From Actinomycetota bacterium (GTDB taxonomy: Bacteria; Actinomycetota; Thermoleophilia; Gaiellales; Gaiellaceae): 5,183 nt of DNA. The position numbers were made by a program, and so were the translations under genes. Within the stretch, counting starts at the first letter, position 1, and every line of letters starts with the position of its first letter. The DNA lies in NCBI GenBank assembly GCA_013698195.1, contig JACCVK010000151.1, positions 1-5,183 of the forward strand, written 5' to 3'. The notes beneath the pieces were generated by a model. It was not told the DNA's origin. It was given only the letters and a program-made list of their open reading frames with translations, and did no database searches. Below, piece after piece: positions 1 through 4,785 of the stretch.

Positions 1-869
1 CCGTCTTGCTTCTGCTTCGCGACCTCGAGAACGACGCGGCGAAACGCCTACTCGGCGCGGCCGAGGTACTGGGCCTCGACACCCTCGTCGAGGCACACGA
101 TGCGCTCGAGCTGGCGAGGGCGGAGGCTCTCGGCGCTCCGGTCATCGGGTTGAACGCGCGCGATCTCGAGACCTTCGAGATCGACCGCCGCGCACAGCTC
201 GAGCTCATCGCCGGTGCGCCGCGCGACCGCATCATCGTGGCGGAGAGCGGCATCGAGTCGCGCGTCCAGGGAGCCGAGGCGGAGCTGGCGGGCGCGGACG
301 CGATTCTCGTCGGCACCGCCCTCATGCGCGCTCCCGAACCTGCCCGGAAGCTGGCAGAGCTGCTCGCGCGTCCGCTCGTGAAGGTCTGCGGCTTGACGCG
401 GGAAGAGGACGTCGCCGTCGCAGCCGAAGCCGGAGCCGACCTGGCCGGCTTCGTGCTCGTCGAGGCCAGCCCGCGCTGGGCGCGCGACGTGCTTCCGGTT
501 CCCGACACGATGCTCGCGGTGGCTGTTTGCGTCGGCGAGCCGAGCGAAGCGCCGGCCGATCTCGTCCAGCTCTACCCGCACGAAGACGGCAAGGTGCGCG
601 GTCGCGACGGCGTCCTCCTCCGTGACGGGCAGGAGGTGGCGCGCGTCCTCGATCTTCCCTGGCAGGAAGCCGATCCCGGTCACCTCGAGCGAGCCGCTCG
701 GGCCGACGGCCGGATCATGCTCGCCGGCGGGCTCGGCCCCGAGAACGTCCGTATGGCGATCGAGACCGTGCGACCGTGGGCCGTCGACGCGAGCTCCAGC
801 CTCGAGCTCGAGCCGGGCATCAAGGATCATGAGCGGGTCCGCGCGTACGTCGAGGCGGCGCGCGGTTGA
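1..869 (+). CDS. trpCF: Fused indole-3-glycerol-phosphate synthase / phosphoribosylanthranilate isomerase (TrpC-TrpF), 5' truncated by the window edge
   Basis: The open frame runs in from the left edge (first whole codon at 3) to TGA at 867-869, and the TTG at 6 is internal. Numbering here counts from that TTG. Residues 1-122 are the C-terminal half of a TrpC (beta/alpha)8 barrel, which closes the indole ring of indole-3-glycerol phosphate. Visible motifs are LVEAHD (Glu29), IGLNARDL (Asn50) and VAESGI (Glu80-Ser81), matching known catalytic or binding residues of the family, then GADAILVGTALMR. Roughly the first half of TrpC lies outside the window. Residues 124-287 are a TrpF domain, which isomerises phosphoribosylanthranilate: VKVCGLT with the catalytic Cys128, VQL at 187-189, AGGLGPENV at 240-248 and a C-terminal VDASS...GIKD. 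This domain is about 164 residues against roughly 200 usually, and the GG(T/S)GxxFDW loop is not recognisable. Asp216 (VLDLPW) may be the general acid. The stop overlaps the trpB start. The TrpC identity is certain; TrpF homology is clear but its activity is less so. Confidence 0.93.
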   Translation, partial: VLLLLRDLENDAAKRLLGAAEVLGLDTLVEAHDALELARAEALGAPVIGLNARDLETFEIDRRAQLELIAGAPRDRIIVAESGIESRVQGAEAELAGADAILVGTALMRAPEPARKLAELLARPLVKVCGLTREEDVAVAAEAGADLAGFVLVEASPRWARDVLPVPDTMLAVAVCVGEPSEAPADLVQLYPHEDGKVRGRDGVLLRDGQEVARVLDLPWQEADPGHLERAARADGRIMLAGGLGPENVRMAIETVRPWAVDASSSLELEPGIKDHERVRAYVEAARG

Positions 870-1984
870 GCACAGGTGTGTACGGGGCTTATGGCGGGCG
901 TTATGTGCCCGAGACGCTTGTGCCCGCCCTCGACGAGCTCGAGCAGGGATACAAGCTGGCCCTTCGCGATCCGGCATTCGCCGCGGAGCTCGAGGAGCTC
1001 GGCAGTCGCTACGTGGGTCGCCCGACGCCGCTCTACGATGCCGAGCGCTTCGCTTCCGGCGGCCGCCGCATCCTGCTCAAGCGGGAAGACCTCTGCCACA
1101 CGGGCGCGCACAAGATCAACAACGCCGTCGGCCAGGCACTGCTCGCGACTCGGCTGGGCAAACAACGGATCGTTGCGGAAACCGGTGCCGGCCAGCACGG
1201 CGTCGCCACCGCAACTGTGTGCGCTCGCTCCGGCCTCGAGTGTGTCGTCTACATGGGCTCCGAGGACATGCGACGGCAGCATCCGAACGTCGAGCGCATG
1301 CGGCTGCTCGGGGCGGAGGTTCAGCCCGTCGAGTTCGGCACGCGCACGCTGAAAGAGGCGACGAGCGAGGCGATCCGCGACTGGATCTCCAACGTCGAGA
1401 CGACGTACTACCTCATCGGCTCATGCGTCGGGCCGCACCCATACCCCGCGATCGTGCGCCGGTTGCAGTCGGTCATCGGTCGCGAAGCGCGGAAGCAAGC
1501 GCTCGAGATGGTCGGTCGGCTTCCGGAGGCCGTCGTCGCCTGCGTCGGCGGCGGATCGAACGCGATCGGCCTCTTTGCGGGGTTCGTCGAGGATCACCAG
1601 GTTCGGCTCGTGGGGGTTGAAGCGGCGGGCGCGGCGAGCCTCGCAGGTGGCCGCACGGCGGTGCTCCACGGCGCGCGCTCCTCGGTGCTCGCGGACGAGG
1701 ACGGGCAGATCCTCGACGCGCACTCGATCTCGGCCGGACTCGACTACCCGGGCGTCGGTCCCGAGCACGCCTTCCTGCGGGATTCCGGACGCGCCGAGTA
1801 CGTCACCGCGACGGACGAGGAAGCGCTTGCCGCGTTCCACCGGCTGGCCGAGACCGAGGGCATTCTGCCGGCGCTCGAGCCGGCTCATGCGCTGGCGCGC
1901 GCGCTCGACCTGGACGCGGAGGTGGTACTCGTAGGGCTCTCCGGGCGGGGTGACAAGGATCTCGGCGAGGTGCTCGCTCGTTGA
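866..1984 (+). CDS. trpB: Tryptophan synthase beta chain
   Basis: A 372-residue PLP enzyme that condenses indole with L-serine to make L-tryptophan; it works in the cytoplasm as the beta subunit of the TrpA2B2 complex. The family N-terminus YGAYGGRYVPETL is at residues 6-18. The PLP lysine is Lys83 in HTGAHKINNA, the catalytic glutamate is Glu105 in AETGAGQHG, the phosphate-binding loop is VGGGSNAIG at 227-235, and ISAGLDYPGVGPEHAFL (288-304) and LSGRGDKD (358-365) are intact. It is slightly shorter than the usual ~390-400 residues, but nothing catalytic is missing. The start is TTG at 866, sharing bases with the preceding stop (TTGA), with GAGG at 852-855. The GTG at 878 is a weaker alternative because it has no comparable ribosome-binding site and would trim the N-terminus. 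The gene should be translationally coupled to trpCF upstream and trpA downstream. Confidence 0.98.
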   Translation: MSTGVYGAYGGRYVPETLVPALDELEQGYKLALRDPAFAAELEELGSRYVGRPTPLYDAERFASGGRRILLKREDLCHTGAHKINNAVGQALLATRLGKQRIVAETGAGQHGVATATVCARSGLECVVYMGSEDMRRQHPNVERMRLLGAEVQPVEFGTRTLKEATSEAIRDWISNVETTYYLIGSCVGPHPYPAIVRRLQSVIGREARKQALEMVGRLPEAVVACVGGGSNAIGLFAGFVEDHQVRLVGVEAAGAASLAGGRTAVLHGARSSVLADEDGQILDAHSISAGLDYPGVGPEHAFLRDSGRAEYVTATDEEALAAFHRLAETEGILPALEPAHALARALDLDAEVVLVGLSGRGDKDLGEVLAR

Positions 1985-2673
1985 AGACGCTCGTCATCTA
2001 CCTCATGGCGGGCCACGAGACGCCCGAGCTTGCGTCCGCTGTCGAAGCAGGCGGCGCCGACGTGCTGGAGATCGGGTTCCCGTTCTCCGACCCGCTCGCC
2101 GATGGTCCCGTGGTCCGGCGAGCGGCCGAGCGAGCGCTCGCGGCGGGCATGAGGACAGCGGCGTGTCTCGAGTGCCTGCGCGACGTGGGGAAGCGCATCG
2201 ACCTCCCGCTTGTTCCGATGACATACGCAGCGCTACTCGAGGCATACGGCTGGGAGCGCTTTGCCTCGGACGCTCGGGCGGCCGGTGCCACGTCGTTGAT
2301 CGTCGCCGACTTGCCGGCGGACGAGCAGCCGGAGCTCCGCCGCGTGCAGCTCGTCGCCCCGACGACGACGGACGAACGCATTGCGCTCGCGGCGGAGCAC
2401 ACCGACGGCTGGCTCTATCTCGTGACCGTCACCGGTACCACGGGCGCCCGGTCGGAGCTCTCGCCGGCCCTCGCACCTCTGGTCGAGCGGACGCGGCGGG
2501 TGACCGACGTGCCGCTCTACGCGGGCTTCGGCGTGTCGAACCCGGCTCAGGCCGCGGCGGCGGCCGAGCTTGCGGACGGCGTCGTCGTCGGCTCGGCGGC
2601 GCTCTTGGCGGCCGAGGACGGTCCGCAGGCGCTCGAGGCCTTCGTGTCTCAGCTCCGCGCCGCCCTGGCGTAG
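1981..2673 (+). CDS. trpA: Tryptophan synthase alpha chain (compact form)
   Basis: A 230-residue (beta/alpha)8 lyase that splits indole-3-glycerol phosphate into indole and glyceraldehyde 3-phosphate and passes indole to TrpB. The catalytic pair is present as Glu30 and Asp41 in LEIGFPFSDPLADGP, with the 11-residue spacing of E. coli Glu49/Asp60. Further family landmarks are LVPMTY (76-81), the mobile loop near TVTGTTGARSEL, and phosphate-binding FGVSNP and VVVGSA near the C-terminus. It is short compared with the usual 255-270 residues. The N-terminal helix before strand 1 is essentially absent, and the usual PYLTAGDP motif reads IYLMAGHETP. The start is TTG at 1981, overlapping the trpB stop as TTGA, with GAGG at 1967-1970; an internal ATG at 2005 would remove strand 1. 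It is the last gene of the visible trp operon, and its 3' end overlaps the convergent hydrolase gene by 25 nt. Confidence 0.96.
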   Translation: MKTLVIYLMAGHETPELASAVEAGGADVLEIGFPFSDPLADGPVVRRAAERALAAGMRTAACLECLRDVGKRIDLPLVPMTYAALLEAYGWERFASDARAAGATSLIVADLPADEQPELRRVQLVAPTTTDERIALAAEHTDGWLYLVTVTGTTGARSELSPALAPLVERTRRVTDVPLYAGFGVSNPAQAAAAAELADGVVVGSAALLAAEDGPQALEAFVSQLRAALA

Positions 2674-3425
2674 CGCTCGAGCCACTCGCGCGCGACCCGC
2701 CAGGCGTCGGAGCCGGCGTCGATGTGCTCGAAGTGACCGGTGTCCGGGAGGACGACGAGCTCGCAGGGGTCACCGGCCGCGCGAGCGCGAGTTGCGTAGG
2801 CCTCGGCGATGCGCATGGATACCGTCTCGTCGCGATCGCCGTGCAGCACGAGCTGCGGGACGCCGAGCGGCAGGTGCTCCATCGGTGAGGCGACGTCGTA
2901 CGCCCATGCATTCGCCGCCGGATCGCCGAGGAGGGCGCGGGTCGGCTCATTTGACGGGGACAGCTCAGCGGCGAGCCGAAGATCGAGCACGCCGGCCTGC
3001 GACACGACAGCGCCGATCGCGACCCGCTGCTCGGCTCCCGGAACTCTCGCGGGGAGCCTTGGCCTCGCCGCGGCCCAGACCGCGAGCTGACCACCGGCGG
3101 AGTGCCCAACCGCGCCAACGCGCTCGAGGTCGAGCGGTGCGTCGAGCTGGGCGAGCGCATCGACTCCGGCTGCGACATCGTGGAACGTCTCGGGCCAGCC
3201 GCCTCCACCGCCGACACGACGGTACTCGAGGTTCCACGCCGCAAGCCCGTGTCTGGCCAGGTCGACGCAAAGCTCTTCCATCAGCGAGCGGTCGTACCGG
3301 ACGCGCCAGAACCCGCCGTGGATGACGACGACGACCGGATGCGGCTCGGTGCCGCTCGGCAGGAAGAGCTCGCCGACCTGGCTGCGATCGTCGCCGTACC
3401 CGTGAAGAGACCGAGCCGGGCTAAT
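2649..3425 (-). CDS. Alpha/beta-hydrolase of the HGG/GHSAGG esterase type; start uncertain
   Basis: A cytoplasmic serine hydrolase, about 258 residues if begun at the ATT at 3425. In that numbering the frame shows VVVVIHGGFWR (31-41, oxyanion-hole motif), NLEYRRVGGGGGWP (65-78) and the nucleophile elbow GHSAGG with Ser109. The acid is Asp199 in HGDRDETV, and the base is His231 in DTGHFEHID. The first ATG (3281) would give 210 residues and discard strand 1 and the HGGFW oxyanion hole, so it is unlikely to be the true start. No ATG, GTG or TTG lies in frame between 3281 and the upstream in-frame stop at 3635-3633. ATT at 3425 or CTG at 3428 are the best-placed codons, immediately after the MmcQ-like gene. 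The substrate is unknown: carboxylesters, or an arylformamide such as N-formylkynurenine given the HGG(F/Y)W motif, are possible from the family but not shown. The gene runs towards trpA and overlaps it by 25 nt. Confidence 0.85.
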   Translation of the reverse strand: MSPARSLHGYGDDRSQVGELFLPSGTEPHPVVVVIHGGFWRVRYDRSLMEELCVDLARHGLAAWNLEYRRVGGGGGWPETFHDVAAGVDALAQLDAPLDLERVGAVGHSAGGQLAVWAAARPRLPARVPGAEQRVAIGAVVSQAGVLDLRLAAELSPSNEPTRALLGDPAANAWAYDVASPMEHLPLGVPQLVLHGDRDETVSMRIAEAYATRARAAGDPCELVVLPDTGHFEHIDAGSDAWRVAREWLERYARAARS

Positions 3426-3441
3426 CAGCGCGCCGGCCGCA

Positions 3442-3765
3442 TCAGGGTTGGAGGAGGCGCGCTGGGGCTTTCCCTTCCCAGGCGTCCTCGAGGAGCGAAG
3501 CGAGCATCTCCCTGTCCGCGCGGCGAAGATCGACGCCCACCGCGGCGAGACGCTTGCCCCACCAGACCTCCCGACAGCTCGCGGGTGCAGCCTGGACCGC
3601 CGTGAGGATGCCGCTTTCGTCGAGCATGACGTTCATCCGATTCTCGTCCCACTGAGTGGCGAAGATCTTGCCGGCGACGCGGAACGAGGGCCGGCCGTGA
3701 TGATCCTGCTCTACCGCCTCGGGCAGTGCGAGTGCGAGCTTTCGCGCTTGCGCTCGAGACACCAC
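3442..3765 (-). CDS. MmcQ/YjbR-family small protein
   Basis: A 107-residue soluble protein of the MmcQ/YjbR (DUF419) family. These proteins have a CyaY-like fold and are often annotated as DNA-binding, but their role is not firmly known. Family marks are an N-terminal helix with LALALPEAVEQ (10-20), the strand pair HGRPSFRVAGKIFATQWDE (23-41), and VWWGKRLAAVGVDL (67-80), followed by a C-terminal helix LASLLEDAW. The start is GTG at 3765-3763 with a weak GTAGG at 3777-3773; no in-frame ATG would keep the N-terminal helix. The length is normal for the family (about 110-120). It lies 42 nt downstream of the tRNA-Arg gene and directly upstream of the hydrolase, so the two proteins are probably co-transcribed. 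Its TGA overlaps an ATG (TGATG at 3444-3440) that opens only a five-codon frame. Confidence 0.85.
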   Translation of the reverse strand: MVSRAQARKLALALPEAVEQDHHGRPSFRVAGKIFATQWDENRMNVMLDESGILTAVQAAPASCREVWWGKRLAAVGVDLRRADREMLASLLEDAWEGKAPARLLQP

Positions 3766-3807
3766 GCCGCAGCCTACGTTGCCACGGGCGTGTCTCGGGA
3801 CGAGCGA

Positions 3808-3880
3808 TGCGCCCGGCAGGAATCGAACCTGCGACCTCGCGCTCCGGAGGCGCGCGCTCTATCCCCTGAGCTACGGGCGC
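3808..3880 (-). tRNA. tRNA-Arg, anticodon CCG
   Basis: A 73-nt cloverleaf on the minus strand. The acceptor stem GCGCCCG pairs with CGGGCGC. The D arm is GCTC/GAGC with loop AGGGGATA, the anticodon stem is CGCGC/GCGCG with loop CTCCGGA, the variable loop is AGGTC, and the T arm is GCAGG/CCTGC with loop TTCGATT. The discriminator base is A. All stems are fully paired. The anticodon CCG (plus-strand 3845-3847) reads the CGG arginine codon, which suits a G+C-rich genome. The 3' CCA is not encoded, because TCG follows the discriminator, so CCA must be added after transcription. The gene is divergent from the DUF6529-like gene. Confidence 0.97.
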
Positions 3881-3891
3881 TCGAGACGCGG

Positions 3892-3897
3892 AGTGTA
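3892..3897 (-). promoter_or_regulatory. Possible -10 element for tRNA-Arg
   Basis: On the minus strand this reads TACACT, matching the TAnnnT pattern of sigma-70-type -10 boxes. It ends 11 nt before the tRNA 5' end, which would give a leader of only a few nucleotides. No convincing -35 hexamer is seen 16-18 nt upstream, so the call rests on position and the -10 pattern alone. The short 3881-3944 stretch must also hold the signals for the divergent plus-strand gene. Confidence 0.3.
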
Positions 3898-3944
3898 CTG
3901 CCCTTCCCTTGTGGCTCTCGCCCACGAGGTCGTACTCTCCTGGC

Positions 3945-4418
3945 GTGCCGCCGCTCGCCGACGTCAACGAGACGTACACCGACATCATCACGACCGTTTT
4001 CTCGTCGACGATCGCAGCAAAGGCGTGGCTGGCGACTGCGGCTCTCGCGTTCGTCGTCGTCCAGCTCGTGACGGCGGCGCGGATCTACGGTCGTCTTAGC
4101 TTCCTGCCTGAGCGCGGCGCCACGATCGCGAGCGTTCACCGCTGGTCGGGTCGGACGGCATTCCTGCTGACGCTGCCCGTGTTCTTCCATTGCGTCACGA
4201 TCCTCGGCTTCCAGACACCCGGCGCGCGGGTCGCGATCCATTCGCTCGCGGGCACGTTCGTGTACGGCGTCTTCGCCGCGAAGGTGCTCATCGTGCGCGA
4301 CCGGTCACTTCCGGGCTGGACGTTGCCGGTCGCCGGTCTGAGCCTCGCATCGACGCTCGTCGTGATCTGGCTCACCTCGAGCCTCTGGTACTTCACGAAC
4401 GTGAGGTTCGGCTTTTGA
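3945..4418 (+). CDS. Four-helix membrane protein, DUF6529-like, possible haem-binding electron-transfer subunit
   Basis: A 157-residue integral membrane protein with no signal peptide. Hydrophobic segments lie near residues 27-46, 70-89, 97-118 and 124-146. The pattern AAKAWLATAALA...ARIYGRL, then HRWSGR (65-70), PVFFHC (78-83), VAIHS (96-100), FAAKV and LPGWTLPVAG, resembles the actinobacterial DUF6529 family. That assignment is from memory of the pattern, not from a search. Histidines 65, 82 and 99 sit at or inside helices, and HRWxGR also occurs in b-type cytochrome and ferric-reductase-like membrane domains, so haem binding is possible but unproven. GTG at 3945 is the preferred start. TTG at 3909 is also in frame but adds a polar, proline-rich stretch, and neither has a strong ribosome-binding site. 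The stop overlaps the ATG of the cytochrome c gene (TGATG), which indicates translational coupling and a shared function. Confidence 0.82.
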   Translation: MPPLADVNETYTDIITTVFSSTIAAKAWLATAALAFVVVQLVTAARIYGRLSFLPERGATIASVHRWSGRTAFLLTLPVFFHCVTILGFQTPGARVAIHSLAGTFVYGVFAAKVLIVRDRSLPGWTLPVAGLSLASTLVVIWLTSSLWYFTNVRFGF

Positions 4419-4759
4419 TGAGACGGATCTGGAGGCCGGTGCTCGTTGGCGCGGTCATCGCGCTCGTGACCTTCGCGCTTGCCAAAGCGCAGATCTTCGA
4501 GCCGTCGGCGGCCGCTCCGGGGACGCCGGTAGCCGGCAATGCGGCGCGCGGCGAAGCGGTCTTCGGGCGCGAGTGCGCGACGTGCCACGGGACTGCAGGG
4601 GAGGGCGGATCGGGCCCCGCGCTTCAGCGGACAAGCCTCGATGCGTCGTTCGTCACGGAGCGCGTGCGTGCGGGCGCGGGCGTCATGCCCGGCGGGCTCG
4701 TGACGGGCCAGGACGAGGCCGACGTCGTCGCCTACGTCGTGGGGATCTCGGCTCCGTAG
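4418..4759 (+). CDS. Membrane-anchored monohaem class I cytochrome c
   Basis: A 113-residue small c-type cytochrome facing the outside of the cytoplasmic membrane. Residues 1-5 are basic and residues 6-24 form one hydrophobic helix acting as an uncleaved anchor or signal. A proline/alanine linker (28-40) leads to the haem domain: RGEAVFGRECATCHG with CxxCH at 53-57 (Cys53, Cys56 and proximal His57), GPAL at 66-69, and GVMPGG with Met90 as the likely axial ligand. A C-terminal helix EADVVAYVVG (100-109) completes the fold, as in small cytochrome c domains of the cbb3/c6 type. ATG at 4418 is preferred: it shares the A of the preceding TGA and has GAGG at 4403-4406. A longer frame from 4190 overlaps the DUF6529-like gene and would bury the signal anchor. 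It probably exchanges electrons with the membrane protein upstream; the terminal donor and acceptor are unknown. Confidence 0.93.
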   Translation: MRRIWRPVLVGAVIALVTFALAKAQIFEPSAAAPGTPVAGNAARGEAVFGRECATCHGTAGEGGSGPALQRTSLDASFVTERVRAGAGVMPGGLVTGQDEADVVAYVVGISAP

Positions 4760-4767
4760 CTCACGGA

Positions 4768-4783
4768 CTAGGCTTGCTCCTAG
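4768..4783. repeat. Short dyad CTAGG-N6-CCTAG before the epimerase start
   Basis: A perfect 5-bp inverted repeat (CTAGG at 4768-4772, CCTAG at 4779-4783) with a 6-nt loop lies between the cytochrome c stop and the ATG at 4786. It could be an operator half-site pair or a weak hairpin at the ribosome entry region. It has no T-tract, so it is not a standard terminator. TAGGCT at 4769-4774 inside it also fits a TAnnnT -10 box placed for a very short or absent leader. With only 5 bp per arm, chance is a real alternative. Confidence 0.3.
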
Positions 4784-4785
4784 GA

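Noticed and set aside
48..977. Long minus-strand open frame (about 309 codons) opposite trpCF
   Set aside because: It is composition-driven: low-complexity Arg/Ala/Asp/His-rich sequence with no family motif, lying antisense to a gene with clear catalytic motifs.
622..1620. Plus-strand open frame spanning the trpF/trpB junction in another phase
   Set aside because: The Arg/Ser/Ala-rich translation is typical of a shifted frame in G+C-rich DNA, and it crosses two well-supported genes.
2429..3244. Minus-strand open frame overlapping the hydrolase in another phase
   Set aside because: Its translation is Ser/Arg/Pro-rich without domains, while the adjacent frame carries HGGFW, GHSAGG and the catalytic His.
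2649..3281. Hydrolase beginning at ATG 3281 (210 residues)
   Set aside because: It would lose the HGGFW oxyanion-hole motif encoded in the same frame just upstream, leaving an incomplete fold.
3766..3807. Terminator after tRNA-Arg (CACGCCCGTG partial palindrome)
   Set aside because: The stem is only about 4 bp with a 2-nt loop and no T-tract.
3808..3880. tRNA gene as an integration (att) site for a mobile element
   Set aside because: There is no repeat of the tRNA 3' end, no integrase and no foreign-looking genes in the window.
3425..3991. Minus-strand open frame running through the tRNA and the MmcQ-like gene
   Set aside because: It reads through a perfect tRNA cloverleaf and is out of phase with the recognised MmcQ/YjbR protein. 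Only its last codons (the MRPAR mini-frame) matter, and these are discussed as a start-site question.
3448..4071. Plus-strand open frames crossing the tRNA-Arg region
   Set aside because: They contain a translated antisense tRNA sequence and no conserved protein motif.
4190..4417. N-terminal extension of the cytochrome c from an upstream in-frame start
   Set aside because: It would overlap most of the DUF6529-like gene and place the signal anchor mid-protein; the TGATG-coupled ATG at 4418 with GAGG upstream is far better.
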